From Haematobia irritans (Eukaryota; Arthropoda; Insecta; Diptera; Muscidae), in assembly GCF_050003625.1 (NCBI RefSeq), contig NC_134397.1, positions 219,976,537 through 220,040,536 of the forward strand: a DNA stretch of 64,000 nt. Reading direction: 5' to 3'. Of the stretch, positions 1 through 11,653 are shown in pieces. Numbering within the stretch: position 1 is the first letter of the stretch; every line of letters begins with the position of its first letter. Under the pieces are notes generated by a model that had not been told where the DNA came from, did no database searches, and saw nothing but the letters and a program-made list of their open reading frames with translations. The translations under genes were made by a program, and so were the position numbers.

Positions 1-1360
1 TAATATAAAACTAAAATTTGGGCAAGATTTTCGATAGAACTAAAAATTTTACAAAATTTTGTTTGGAACTAAATTTTTTGACAAAATTTTCTTTAGAACT
101 AAATTTGTGACAAAATTTTATATAGAAATAAAATTTGGAAGAAATTTTCTATAGAAGCAAACATTTTCTATAGAAATTACATTTTGGCAAATTTTCTATA
201 GTACTAAAATTTTGACCAAATTTTCTGTGGAACTAAAATTTTGAGAAAATGTGCTGTAGAAATAAAACTTGTAGAAAATCTTCTGTAGAAATAAAATTTT
301 GACAAAATTTTCTATAGAAATTTTGACAACCTTTTCTAGAAATAAAATTTTGACAAAATTTTCTATCGAAATAACATTTTTACAAAATTTTCTATAGAAA
401 TAAAATTTGTACAAAATTTTCTATGGAACTAAAATTTTTACAAAAATTTCTATAGAACTAATATTTTAACAAAATTTTCTACAGAACTAAATTTTTGAAA
501 AGAAAATCCTGTAGACCTAAAATTTATACAAAATCTATAGAGCTAAAATTTTGACAAAATTTTCTATAGAAATAAAATTTTCTACAGCAATAGTATTTTG
601 AGAAAATTTTCTAAAAAACTAAAATTTGGACAAGAAATTCTACAGAACTAAAAATTTTAAAAATTTTTCTGTAGAACTAAAATTTTTACAAATTTTTCTA
701 TAGAAATAAAATTTTTACAAAATTGTCTATAGACATAAAATTTTGACAAAATTTTGTACAGCAATAATATTTTGAGAAAAATTTCTATAAAACTAAAATT
801 TTGGCAAGATTATCTATAGAACTAAAAATTTTACAAAATTTTCTTTAGAACTAAATTTTTGACAGAAATTTTTATTGAAATGACATTTTGACAAATTTTC
901 TATAGTACTAAAATTTTGACAAAATTTTCTATAGTACTAAAATTTTGAGAAAATGTGTTGCAGAAATAAAACTTTGAGAAAGTCTTCTGTAGAAATAAAA
1001 TTTTGACAAAATTTTCTATAGAAATAAATTTTTTGAAAAAATTTTCTGTAGAAATAAAATTTTGAGGAAATTTTCTATAGAAGTAAAATTTTGACAAAAT
1101 TTTCTATAGAAATAAAATCTTGACAAAATTTTCTATAGAAATAATATTTTGTGAACATTTTGTATAGGAATGCAATTTTGACAAAATTTTCGATGGAAAT
1201 AAAATTCTGACAAAATTTCCATAGAAATAAGGAAAATTTTTTTTCTTTAGAAGTAATATGGTGGCAACCGACGACAAAAACAAATTACAAAATTTCTCGG
1301 AAAGTGGTCCTATAAAGAGAATTCCGAGTAAATAAAATTGTCTATAGAAAATATTTTTAT
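1..1360 (+). repeat. 30-bp minisatellite, block 1
   Basis: Degenerate tandem copies of a 30-bp monomer that alternates TTTTGACAAAATTTTC with the palindrome TTTCTATAGAAA. Here it runs in the orientation I call forward (GACAAAATTTTCTATAG on the + strand). Many copies carry variants such as GAACTAAA in place of GAAATAAA. A longer-range repeat is visible: the variant string at about 205-320 recurs at about 903-1020, so the block also has a ~700-bp higher-order period. It runs off the left edge of the window. Confidence 0.95.
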
Positions 1361-2170
1361 TTGAAATTTTCCACTGTGATGCCTTTTGCCCCCACTGGAG
1401 CAATTTCCCAGGTCCGTAGCTTTAACACATTTGTAATAGGAGATATGGAATCGCACGGGGTTGATTGGGTGGTGATCATATTGTCATTCATTGCACATTT
1501 ACAGAATTTTTGCTGTTGTCGCAAGTCCATTCTACCACCTCCTCCACCCCTACCTCCTATACATTACCATGATCCAGATGTGTGATTGCAAATATGCATG
1601 CTCGATGTTGTTGCTGATGGAGGCCAATAAATGACAGTTTGATGTGTTAAACATGCAGGAAAAAAGAAAGAGTCGATTTAAAAAATATTTCAACGACAGC
1701 TACGGCGGCATGCATATATGCATTTTTAAAGAGTTATGTTTTACATTTGTTTTTTTCGTTGGTATGGCCTTTTTAAAATATATTTTTCTTTTTTCTGAAA
1801 AATGGAATGTATTCAAAGAAATGGAAAACACGCAAAATATTTATGAGTTTGTATTTTTTTTTTTTTTTGCGTTAAGCATTGATCAGATTTTCTTTCATTT
1901 TTTTCTGATAAGGCAAAATTAGCTGAAGTCAAAGGATTGCTCTTGGAAAAAGATTTATTAATTTTTTTATGAGAAACTACAGTAAGTGATGTTGAAATAA
2001 TTGATGAGCTTATTAAGATAAAATATAACCCAAATTTTTAGATTTCGCATTTAACCATTGAAGTTCGAAAAACTTCAAGAGCTCAACGATGCACCAAAAA
2101 ACGTTCGACTGAAAAGAGTCAATGAGTTGTTTCGCTTGCATGAAAGTGGACAGTTACCACAATTGGTTTT
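1361..2170. other. Unique AT-rich DNA, no gene seen
   Basis: No recognisable coding or repeat homology. It contains a pyrimidine-rich CCACCTCCTCC stretch near 1540 and T-runs near 1855. The open frames here (74 and 92 codons) are low-complexity, rich in Phe and Lys, and have no motif. Confidence 0.5.
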
Positions 2171-3162
2171 CTGCTATAGGTTTTATTTCTAAAGAAAAAT
2201 TTCTCAAAATTTCATTTCTATACAAAAAACTTTGTCAACATTTTATTTATTTAGAAAATTTTGTCAAAATTTTATTTCTATAGAAAATTTTCTCAAAATT
2301 TTTTTTTTCTACAGAAAATTTTATTTCTATTGAAATTTTATTTTTTAAATTTAAGTTCTATTGAAATTTTTTTTTTTAAATTTTAGTTCTATTGAAAATT
2401 TTGTCAAAATTTTATTTCTTTAGAAAATTTTGTCAAATTTTATTTCTATTGAAAATTTTGTCAAAATTTTATTTCTATAGAAAATTTTGTTTCTATGGAC
2501 AATTTTGCCAAAATTGTATGCAATGCCTCTAAAATATATATTTTATTTCGATAGAAAATTTTGTCATAATTATATTTCTATACAAAATTTAGTCATAATT
2601 TGATTTCTATAAAAAAATTTTTCAAAATTTTATTTTCATTCGTTTTGTTTTGTTATTGTTGATTTTTTGCTTTTAATCATTAATGTTGTTTTTGATTTCA
2701 GCTTGAAACCATGCATTGACTAAACTACAAGTGTAGCTTAACCAACAGAGGAAAGGAATGTTTGTCAAATTTATTTGGGCAAAGCCCTATAGACTGCAAG
2801 ATGGTTGGATGGACGCACGTTTCGGAATTACCGCATTCCTCATCAGCATCCTCTTCTTCTTTTCCTCTGTTGGTTAAGTTTACACTTGTAGTTTAGTCAA
2901 TGCATGGTTTCAAGCTGAAATCAAGAACAACAACAAAATTTTATTTTAATAGAAAATTTTCCAAAAATTTTATTTCTATAGAAAATTTTGTCGAAATTTT
3001 ATTTCTATAGAAAAGTTTGTCAAAATTTTATTTCTATAGAAAATTTTGTCAAAATTTTATTTCAATAGAAAATTTTGTCAAAATTTTATTTCTATAGAAA
3101 ATTGTGTGAAATTTTTATTTCTATAGAAAATTTTGTCAACTTTTATTTCTATAGAAGATTTT
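2171..3162 (-). repeat. 30-bp minisatellite, block 2 left part
   Basis: The same 30-bp unit in reverse orientation (CTATAGAAAATTTTGTCAAA on the + strand). It is interrupted at 2684-2936 by foldback repeat D1 and ends where SINE E1 is inserted at 3163. Confidence 0.93.
2684..2936. mobile_element. Foldback repeat D1
   Basis: Two inverted arms of about 70 bp, at 2685-2753 and 2861-2935, are near-perfect reverse complements containing CCTCTGTTGGTTAAG and TTTAGTCAATGCATGG. They enclose a ~105-bp centre with AAGCCCTATAGACTGCAAG. Related sequence lies at 8283-8548, 30664-30795 and 63596-63712, so this is a dispersed family. It is inserted in minisatellite. No protein is encoded. The class is unknown; a non-autonomous foldback DNA element is the simplest reading. 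Confidence 0.75.
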
Positions 3163-3512
3163 TGGGAGTCACCGTGATGCAATGGTTTGCATGCACGCCT
3201 TGCATACACAAGGTCGTGGGTTCGATTCCTGCTACGACCGAACACCAAAAAGTTTTTCAGCGGTGGATTATCCCACCTCAGTAATGCTGGTGACATTTCT
3301 GAGGGTTTCAAAGCTTCACAAAGTGGTTGCACTGCCATGTGGAACGCCGTTCGGACTCGGCTATAAAAAGGAGGTCCCTTGTCATTGACCTTAACATGGA
3401 ATCGGGCAGCACTCAGTGATAAGAGAGAAGTTCACCACTGTGGTATCACAATGGACTGAATAGTCTAAGTGAGCCTGATACATCGGGCTGCAACATAACC
3501 TAACCTACATAC
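3163..3512 (+). mobile_element. tRNA-derived SINE E1, full length
   Basis: The head resembles a tRNA: an A-box-like stretch near 3183-3194 and a perfect B box GGTTCGATTCC at 3219-3229. A body of ~240 bp follows, ending in a tail with GGGCTGCAACATAACC and a CCTAACCT terminus. The sequence GATTTT is at 3157-3162 and again at 3513-3518. Intact monomers elsewhere read AGATTTTATCAAAA, so this is a convincing target-site duplication made on insertion into minisatellite. Partial copies are at 10586-10652, 37469-37575 and 58238-58320. The tail matches the 3' end of the non-LTR element at 25245-26110, its likely partner. Confidence 0.88.
3183..3229 (+). promoter_or_regulatory. Internal RNA polymerase III promoter of SINE E1
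   Basis: A-box-like TGGTTTGCATGC is followed about 25 bp later by the B box GGTTCGATTCC, flanked by GGTCGTG and CTACGACC, which can form the T-arm-like stem. The spacing is as in tRNA-derived SINEs. The A box is degenerate. Confidence 0.75.
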
Positions 3513-5260
3513 GATTTTATCAAAATTTTATTTCTAAAGAAAATTTTGTCATAATTTTATTTCTATAGAAAATGTTGTCAACATTTTATTTCTATAGAAT
3601 ATTTTGTCAAAATTTTATTTCTATAGAAAATTTTGTCTCAGTTTTATTTCTATAGATAATTTTCTCAAAATGTCAACATTTTATTTCAATAGAAAGTTTT
3701 GTGAAAATTTTATTTCTATAGAAAATTTTCTCAAAATTTTATTTTTATAGAAAATCTTGTCAACATTTTATATCTATACAATATTCTGTCAAGATTTTAT
3801 TTCTAAAAAAAATTTTGTAAACTTTTATTTCTGTAGAAGATTCTATAGAAAATTTTGTCTAAGTTTTATTTCTATAGATAATTTTCTCAAAATTTTGTTT
3901 ATATAGAAAATCTTGTCAAAAATTTATTTATATTGAAAATTTTGTCAAAATTTTATTTTAATAGAAAGTTTTTGAAAATTTTATTTCTATAGAAAATTTT
4001 GTGAATATTTTATTTCTGCAGAAAATTTCTATAGAAAATTTTATTTCTATAGTAAATTTTCTAAAAATTTAATTTCTATGGAAAATTTTGTCAACGTTTT
4101 ATTTCTATAAAAACCTGTGTGAAAATTTTATTTCTATAGAAAACTTTGTCAGCTTTTATCTCTATAAAAGATTTTATCAAAATTTTATTTCTTCTATAGA
4201 TAACTTTCTCAAAATATTGTTTATATAGAAAATTTTGTCAAAAATTTATTTATATTGAAAATGTTGTCAAAATTTTATTTGTATAGAAAATTTTGTCAAC
4301 ATTTTATTTCTATAGAAAATTTGTCAAAATTTTATATCTATAGAATATTTTGTCAAAATTTTATTTCTATAGAAAATTTTGTCACAATTTTATTTTCTAT
4401 AGAAAATTTTGTGAAAATTTTATTTCTGCAGAAAATTTCAATAGAAAATTTTATTTCTATAGTAAATGTTCTCAAAATTTAATTTCTATGGAAATTTTTG
4501 TCAAAATTTTATTTCTATTGAAACCTGTGTGAAAATTTTATTTCTATAGAAGACTTTGTCAGCTTTTATCTCTATAGAAGATTTTATCAAAATTTTATTT
4601 CTATAGAAAATTTTGTCTAAGTTTTATTTCTATAGATAACTTTCTCAAAATGTTGTCAAGAATTTATTTATATTGAAAATGTTGTCAAAATTTTATTTGT
4701 ATAGAAATTTTTTTCAACATTTTATTTCTATACAAAATTTTTTCAAAATTTTATTTCTATAGAAAATTTTCTCAAAATTTTATTTGTATAGAAAATCTTG
4801 TCAACATTTTATTTCTATACAAAATTTTGTCAAAATTTTATTTCTGCAGAAAATTTCTATAGAAAATTTTATTTCTACAGTAAATTTTTTCAAAATTTAA
4901 TTTTTTATGGAAAATTTTGCCAAAATTTTATTTCTATAAGAAATTTTGTCAAAAATTTTATTCCTATAGAAAATTTTATCGACATTTTATTTCTATAGAA
5001 AGTGTTGTCAAGATTTTATTTGTAATGAAAATTTTTCTCAATTTTTTTTATAAAAAATTTACTTTTTTTTCTATAAAAAATTTTGTCAAAACTTTATTTC
5101 TATAAAAAAATTTTGTTTAAATTTTTTTGCTATAGAAAATTTTGTCAAAACTTTATTTCTATAGAAATTTTTGTTAACATTTTTTTGCTATAGAAAATTT
5201 TGTCAAAATTTTATTTCTGCATTTTTTCGAAATTTTATTTTCATAGAAAAGTATGTCTAG
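3513..5260 (-). repeat. 30-bp minisatellite, block 2 right part
   Basis: Continuation of block 2 after the SINE, in reverse orientation. A ~405-bp higher-order period is visible: the string CAGCTTTTATCTCTATA near 4150 recurs near 4560 with the same downstream variants. It ends next to a degraded copy of the ATCTACCA anchor seen beside other blocks. Confidence 0.93.
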
Positions 5261-5316
5261 GCAAGCAGTAAAAATCTACCATTTTGGATAGAATTCTACC
5301 AAATGTGCCAACCGTG

Positions 5317-6185
5317 CCCAGCAAAAAAAAGCGTCGCCAAAAAAGTAATGAAAATGTTCTCTTTGGATCCGGAAGTGGTGCAAAATTGACGCAGAAGCGA
5401 TGAATTTAACATGGGCTTGTCATAGGACGGAAGTCCTCCATTTCAACAGCCGTTGCATTGAATTTGCATCACTTCTTTAAGTGCACACAAAAAATTATTT
5501 TTCTGATTCAATCACGAAATTAATTGATCCAATTAATTTTTAATTGAAATGTCTTCAATCACAGAAATGATAGTATCAATTAAAAGATTAATTGAAGGTC
5601 AATTAAAAAGTTAATTGATCCAATTAAAAAATTAACTGATACCATTATTTTTGTGATTGATTTTTGTTTCAATTAAAAAATTTGTTGAATCAATTAAATT
5701 TTTAATTGAATATTTTTTTAAAACTCAATTAAAATTTTAATTGGAAAATTTTTCGTGAAATTTTTTTTTTGTGTGCGATCCGAATTCAATGTTTTGGATG
5801 TAAATTTTAAAATTCTGTGATATTTTGTCAAATAAATCATTTTTATAATTTTTTATAAGTTTTAATGGATTCTAAGGATTGTCGGAACCGTTTGACCTCA
5901 AACATTTTCAAAATTTCACAATTTTTTTCAGATTGGATTTATTTATTTTTGTCGACAAAATTTAAATGATTTGTACCATTTTATGAATTTTTACTCTGTT
6001 TTTAACCTATTTGAAACAAAAAAAGTTAAAATTATCCATTTAAAGTATGAAAAAACCAAGTTATAAAAAATTGAATTAAAAGAACTTCCAGGGTAGTTAA
6101 AATAAAGAACATCATAGGGAGTGCATCTTCTGGAAGTGCTTTTAAAGTTGTGCCTTTGCAAGAACTTCCAAAATTTTTTGCTGGG
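5317..6185 (+). mobile_element. MITE C1, interrupted by MITE B1
   Basis: It starts CCCAGCAAAAAA and ends TTTTTTGCTGGG. A second copy, C2 at 53134-53702, lies in inverse orientation and is 569 bp and uninterrupted. Removing B1 (5484-5775) leaves C1 at about 577 bp, so the two copies match in length and order. Shared landmarks are GGGCTTGTCATAGGACGG, AAGAAGTGATG on one strand, and the GGAAGTGCTTTTAAAG region near the right end. No protein is encoded; it is probably a non-autonomous DNA transposon. Confidence 0.85.
5484..5775 (+). mobile_element. MITE B1 inserted in C1
   Basis: A 292-bp element beginning CACACAAAAAATTATTTT and ending TTTTTGTGTG. The interior is rich in TTAATTGA and AATTGATC, which makes it largely self-complementary. 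C2 supplies the empty site, because its sequence passes straight through the equivalent of 5483/5776. Other copies are B2 (43964-44253, inverse) and a diverged B3 (28291-28482). Confidence 0.85.
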
Positions 6186-8069
6186 TGGTTATGATACCAT
6201 GTTGCACATACAAACAATGCTCGAATTTAATTTTATCTTCAAAATACTAGAAATATTCAATAAATTTCGTTTCCTACAAACCCTTCTATAAAATATTCTA
6301 TGGAAAATAATCCAATCCCACATATTGTCACGAATCACCTAAAGTGGTGGTATTAAAATTAGCTTTTTTGTTGGGGGGAGGGTGTGGGAAATTAGAATGG
6401 CTCCCACATTTTTGTTTTTTCTTTTGTTTTTTTTTTTTTTAAGGATTATCATCCATTTCCCTTTGTATTCGATTATAGCAAATACAACAACATAATAAAT
6501 AATGATGACAATTTTTCTTATAAGAAATTTATTCACTAATTAATGATAATTTGTTTTTGTGTGTTTTCATAAAACATTATGAGAATATTTTTCTTCCTGG
6601 CTGGCATTTGGTGCTTGGTTTTCCGTTTCATGGCAATAAGCTTGATGAACCAAAAAATCTCTCATTCATTATGATGTTGTATAGGGATGACATAGTGGAA
6701 TTTTTATTTTTAGATTTTTGTAAAAGTAATGTTAAAATTACCCATTTCAACCATGGATTCTTAATTTCCTATTAAAAATTAAATTTGATTATCGATGTAT
6801 GGCTAATCTATAGCCCATATAAAAATGCCGTCTTTAGGGGCATCCCTATTTTAAGAAGCCACTTCCATTGCTGCCACAGCCACTCATTTGTATTTTCCAC
6901 TGTGTCGGCAGCTTTGTATTATTAATGTTTTTGTGGTTATTCGACAAACGCCTGGCCACAATGAGATCCATGGATCAACAGACCAACTGACTTACCCGAA
7001 AAATTCCCTTGGTCTGGCCTCTATCCTCCATAGTGTAGCTTGGTGGTGCGTGTTCATTCGAACGGCGAAATGATGAATTGTGTTTATTGGCCAGCTATTA
7101 AGAATCATTTAAAGCCTAACAGGGCGTAACCCCAGAGAACACCCAAATCATGGATGGACGAATGAATGGTAGAAAAACGAGAAAACAAAAAAACCACACA
7201 CATCACCGGAAGAGCTAAAGAGGAAACCATAATACATCGACGACAAATCGCATCAGGGCACGCGATACAAAATTATTGGAGACATGTTGTGTGGTTCCTT
7301 GGTTGCCTTTTGCCATCTTGGGATTTTGGAAACAAATTCTTAAAATAGCAAATATTAACACGTGGCACTCATAAATTCAAGAAAAGAAAAATCTTTTTTT
7401 TTTGGTGGGGGGTGCACAAATTCTAAACCAAAAATGAAAACTGATTATGTTCTTTTTTTCCTGTGGAGGAGGGGAAGATGTAGGAGTAGCATAAGTGATG
7501 AAAGGCTTTCATAGTTGAGAGAAAATAATAATGTCTGGCAAAAATGATGATGATGATGATTATGGTGTTGATGACTTTTGGTTTATTTGTTGTTTCCTTT
7601 CTCCGGTGAGAACATCAAAAAAAAAACTCCCTACCCTCTACCCACTCTCTAAGAAAATATTACCACAAATGATAAGGGGGGAAGGAAACTTATAAAAGAT
7701 AATATTTTTATTAGATTTTCCTCGATGAAATCATCATGACCATCATCACCTTTCCTCCCAGGGAGATTCACTACCAAAATAGAGTGGTTAAGTTTCATGT
7801 TTATTGAAAGACAAACACATACCATACATTAGGGTATTTAGTATGTGGGAAATTCTATGGACCAATGGATATACACATAGAAATAAGTTCATCATTCATC
7901 AATTGCTAAATTTCATTTAATTTTATTGGATAACAATTATTTGGTTTTAATTAAAATTTATTATTTTTTTTCGAAAATTTCCTCAGTCCAAATTTTTACT
8001 ACAATTCAAAGAAAAAAAATTAACAAAAAGTAAAAAAGAACATTATTGGCCCCAAATCATGACCATTTT
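6186..8069. other. Unique intergenic-like DNA with simple repeats
   Basis: No transposon or gene homology recognised. Simple repeats include a T-run near 6429 and (GAT)n at about 7545-7560. Several open frames of 60-74 codons have no motif or splice context. Confidence 0.5.
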
Positions 8070-8690
8070 AACCATACAGTAGTTCATTCTTACTATTTTT
8101 GGGAATCGCACGAAAATTTTCTTCTGCTATAGTTCATATTGAACCTATGAGTACGGTCATTGAACTTTATACCCACGTTTAGTTCATACAATATTTGAGA
8201 CATACTTAACAAAAGAAAAATTTCATTGGGCATTGGAAAATTTCGAAAAAAATATAAAATAAAAATATATTTATTCGAAAAAAAATATAAATAAATTTAA
8301 CAAACATTCATTTCCTCTGTTGGTTAAGCTACTCTTGTAGTTTAGTCAACGCAATAGTTTTTAAGCTGAGAACAAATATGAGAAAAAAGAACAAATATGA
8401 GAATAAATAAAAAATTATAATTCGAAAAAAAAATATAAATAAATTTAACAAATATTCATTTCCTCTGTTGGTTAAGCTACTTTGTAGTTTAGTCAACGCA
8501 ATGGTTTTTAAGCTGAGAACAAATATGAGAAAAAAGAACAAATATGAGAAAAATAAATAAAATTTAACAACAAATAAATAATATTTTTGCACTAAAAATA
8601 ATTTAAATTTAGCTTTAGTTTAACTACGAAATTTTTTTTTTCAGTGTATGTCTTAATCATTTTATGAACTAAACGTGGGTAAAAAATGTG
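8070..8690. mobile_element. Possible inverted-repeat element J with D arms in its loop
   Basis: CCCACGTTTAGTTCATA at 8171-8187 is repeated in inverse at about 8663-8679, and the similarity extends about 55 bp through GACATAC. The loop holds the duplicated D arms at 8283-8548. A stretch near 15210 resembles the left side (TTCATTCTTACTA then GAATCG). The ends are not clear and no target duplication was found. Confidence 0.4.
8283..8548. repeat. Tandemly duplicated D-family arm
   Basis: Two direct copies of a ~148-bp unit, each with TTTCCTCTGTTGGTTAAGC and TTTAGTCAACGCAAT, starting at 8311 and 8459. Only one arm of the D foldback is present, in the same orientation both times. Both copies share the appended (GA)ACAAATATGAGAAAAAAG string. 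Confidence 0.75.
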
Positions 8691-8980
8691 CCAAAGACGT
8701 GTACTTACATATATAAATTGGCATACGGAAACGGAAACTGCTAATTCACACCTGTGAGAGCATAAACAAAATGGAGAGATACATTTGCACGCATACAAAT
8801 AAACTCTCTATTTCTAAACACTACCCTATATTTTTTGGATGTAGTTGTATATAAAACATAACGGCAATAATCACATAATACTATAATAATATGACGATGA
8901 TGAAGATGATTCTTCGGGTTTTGATGATGGCACAATATCTATATTTATAGGTATTGGGGTGGAACGATTACCTCGCATAT

Positions 8981-9105
8981 ATGCCCAGCAAAAAAAGAGC
9001 TTCCTGGGCTTGTCATATGACGAAAGAACTCCAGTTTTGAATCCTCTGCATTGCTTGAAATGTTGTGCCTTGAAGTTCATTTGAATGAAGAAATTAAAAA
9101 AAAAA
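8981..9105 (+). mobile_element. Truncated MITE C3
   Basis: Starts GCCCAGCAAAAAAAGAGC and contains GGGCTTGTCATATGACG, matching the left end of C1. The right part is missing. Confidence 0.6.
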
Positions 9106-9413
9106 CTAAAAATTTAAAAAAAAAAAACTAAAAAAAAAATATTTTTTCATTAAATTTAGGAAACTAATCTTTGAAATTTGGGGCCCTTCGTTAAAGTCCT
9201 CTTTGAAGTAAGTCAAAACTAAAGAAACCCATTTTTGATTTAAAGAAATATTTTTAAAATTAACTGTCTTAAAAAAACAAGTATATACGGCCGTAAGTTC
9301 GGCTAGGCCGAAGAAACTTCTTCTTAACACTGCCATCCACAATCGAATTACTTGGGTTGCGGTAGGGCTTGCCGATGGCAAGGTATCTTAAAACCTCCTA
9401 ACACCGTCTTCTA

Positions 9414-10220
9414 CACACAAAAAAATAAAATATGAATTTGTACATAAATTTGTACATTTTTATAAATTTATGGACTTTTTCATAAAAAATGTGTACACCT
9501 ATAAAATATATATTTTTCGTAAATACTTGTTATGAAATTATGAATTTTTTAATAACATATAGTGACGGTTTCATAAAATTAATGAAACTTTACTTAATAT
9601 ATCAAAAATACTGGTTTTCTCTTAGCGTGAGAGAGCCACAACATAGAGTTACTCTCATGTGTATACAATACAAGCATATAATATGAGACAAAAAAAACGA
9701 AACATAACGTTTTGAAGGCAACACGTGTGTTTGAGTTTTTCAGTACAGGTTGAGTCTCCGTCGCGATTCCAAGATTATTTATTGCCGTAAAAAAATTGAC
9801 GAAAAAACAATATTAACTGGAACCGTTGGTGCTTATGTTTATAAATAATATAAAATATTATAATTATTAATTATATAATTATGTTCTTTGCTGGCTGGAC
9901 TTTAATGCGGGTTTTAATAAATGGGTTCATATATTTTGACCAATTATGCAGGCATTAAGAATCCGATATCTAAATGAAAAGTTACATTTAATGCATGACG
10001 GTTTCATTATATATTATGTAAAAGTTCATATTTTTCAATGACAAAAATATGTATACTTCATTTATAATATTAAAATTTCCATTCATATTATGTATACATT
10101 CGTAATCAATGAAAACCTGTATTTTAATTTATGAATTGTTTTCATATAGTTTATGAATCCAGTGTTTGGAAAAATTTTATGAACACTATTCATAAAATAA
10201 ATGTATTATTTTTTTGTGTG
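9414..10220. mobile_element. TA-flanked non-autonomous DNA element A
   Basis: 807 bp with inverted ends CACACAAAAAAATAA and its complement TTATTTTTTTGTGTG, flanked by TA at 9412-9413 and 10221-10222. F2 shows the uninterrupted order of the flanking host repeat (AAAACTTCCTAAC then TAGTCCATACGTGG), which supports insertion here. The interior is AT-rich with many TTCATAAA and TTTATGAA motifs and no long frame. A TA duplication fits Tc1/mariner-type mobilisation, but the ends resemble those of family B. Confidence 0.8.
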
Positions 10221-10284
10221 TAAATTGTAAGTTAGTCCATACGTGGTATATTTTAAGTTAAAAAAGACCGATTAAATACGTATA

Positions 10285-10502
10285 TAATTCAGTTTGACAA
10301 AATTTTCTATTGAAATAAAATTTTAACAAAATTTTCTATAGAAATACAATTTTGTCAAAACTTTTTTATAGAAATAAAATTTTAACAAAATTTTCTATAG
10401 AAATAAAATTTTGTCAAAAGTTTTTTATAGAAATACAATTTTTACAAAATTTTCTATAGAAATAAAATTTTAACAAAATTTTCTATAGAAATAAAATTTT
10501 GG
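10285..10502 (+). repeat. 30-bp minisatellite inside F1
   Basis: About seven monomers in forward orientation between the F head (ending near TACGTATATAATTCAG) and the anchor GGTAGATTATTTTTGGCTCG. Confidence 0.95.
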
Positions 10503-10585
10503 TAGATTATTTTTGGCTCGAGTGGCAACCATGATTATGAACCGATATGGACCAATTTTTGTGTGATTCGGGATCGGCTATATAT

Positions 10586-10652
10586 AACAATGGACTGAAT
10601 AGTCTAAGTGAGTCTGAAACTTAATCGGGTAGCCACTTTACCCTAACCTAAC
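10586..10652 (+). mobile_element. 5'-truncated SINE/LINE tail E3
   Basis: ATGGACTGAATAGTCTAAG through CCCTAACCTAAC equals the 3' tail of SINE E1. It also contains CTGAAACTTAATCGGG, shared with the non-LTR 3' end at 25245-25300. CTATATA occurs on both sides, a plausible target duplication within the F1 repeat unit. It may be a truncated LINE copy rather than a SINE. Confidence 0.75.
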
Positions 10653-10654
10653 TA

Positions 10655-11650
10655 TATACCGATATGGACCAATTTTTGTATGGTTGTTAGCGGCCATATA
10701 CTAAAAACACTTTCCAAATTTGAACCGGATCGGATGAATTTTGCTGCTCCAAGAAGTTCCGGAGGCTAATCTGGAGAACGGTTTATATGGGGGCCATATA
10801 TAATTGTGGACCGATATGGACCAATTCTGGCATGGTTGTTAGAGACCATATACTAACATCACGTTCCATATTTGAACCGGATCGGATGAAATTTGCTTCT
10901 CTTTGAGGCTCCGCAAGCCAAACCTGGGGATCGGTTTATATGGGGGCTATATATAATTATGGGCCGATGTGGACCAATTTTTGCATGGTTATTAGAGACC
11001 ATATACTAATACCATGTACTAAATTTCAACCGGATCGGATGAAATTTGCTTCTCTTTGAGGCTCCGCAAGTCTAATTTGGGGATCGGTTTATATGGGGGC
11101 TATATATAATTATGGATCGATGTGGGCCAATTTTTGTATGGTTGTTAGAGACCATATACTAACACCACGTTCCATATTTGACCCGGATCGGATGAATTTT
11201 GCTACTCCAAGAAGCTCCGGAAGTCAAATCTGGGGAACGGTTTATATGGGGGCTATATATAATTATGGACCGATATTGACCAATTCCTGCATGGTTGTTA
11301 GAGATCATATATTAACACCATGATCCAATTTCAACCGGATCGGATGAAATTTGCTTCTCTTAGAGGCTCCACAAGCCAAATTTGGGGATCGGTTTATATG
11401 GGGGATATACTAACACCATGTTCCAAATTTGAACCGGGTCGGATGGATTTTGCTCCTCCAAGAGGCTCCGGAGGACAAATCTGGAGAACGGTTATATATA
11501 ATCATGGACCGATATGGACCAATTTTTTGCATGATTATTAGAAACTATATACTAACACCACGTACTAAATTTCAACCGGATCGGATGAATTTTACTCCTT
11601 TAGGAGGCTCCGGAGGACAAATCTGGAGAACGGTTTTATGGTGGCTATAT
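10655..11650 (+). repeat. Tandem ~150-bp units of F1
   Basis: Successive units begin near 10659, 10811, 10974, 11117 and 11270, each with CCGATATGGACCAATTTTTG, GGATCGGATGAATTTTGC and GGTTTATATGGGGGC. Spacing is 143-163 bp. Short open frames across several units encode repeated peptides but have no meaning as proteins. Confidence 0.9.
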
Positions 11651-11653
11651 ATA

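Larger units (their letters stand above)
9278..11653 (+). mobile_element. Composite repeat F1
   Basis: The head CAAGTATATACGGCCGTAAG, then TTCGGCTAGGCCGAAG, is as in F2 and F3. It continues with GAATTACTTGGGTTGCGG, a minisatellite tract (10285-10502), the anchor GGTAGATTATTTTTGGCTCG, and an array of ~150-bp units. It is interrupted by element A and a SINE tail, and on the right by Himar1. No coding capacity. Beyond 13642 the sequence resumes as a related repeat (M). The transposon class is not established. Confidence 0.8.

Noticed and set aside
3166..3260. A genuine tRNA gene
   Set aside because: The head is tRNA-like with a good B box, but there is no closed acceptor stem and the sequence continues into a SINE body and tail with a target duplication.
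3078..3338. 86-codon frame on the reverse strand across the SINE
   Set aside because: It translates the tRNA-like head and body of the SINE, which is non-coding.
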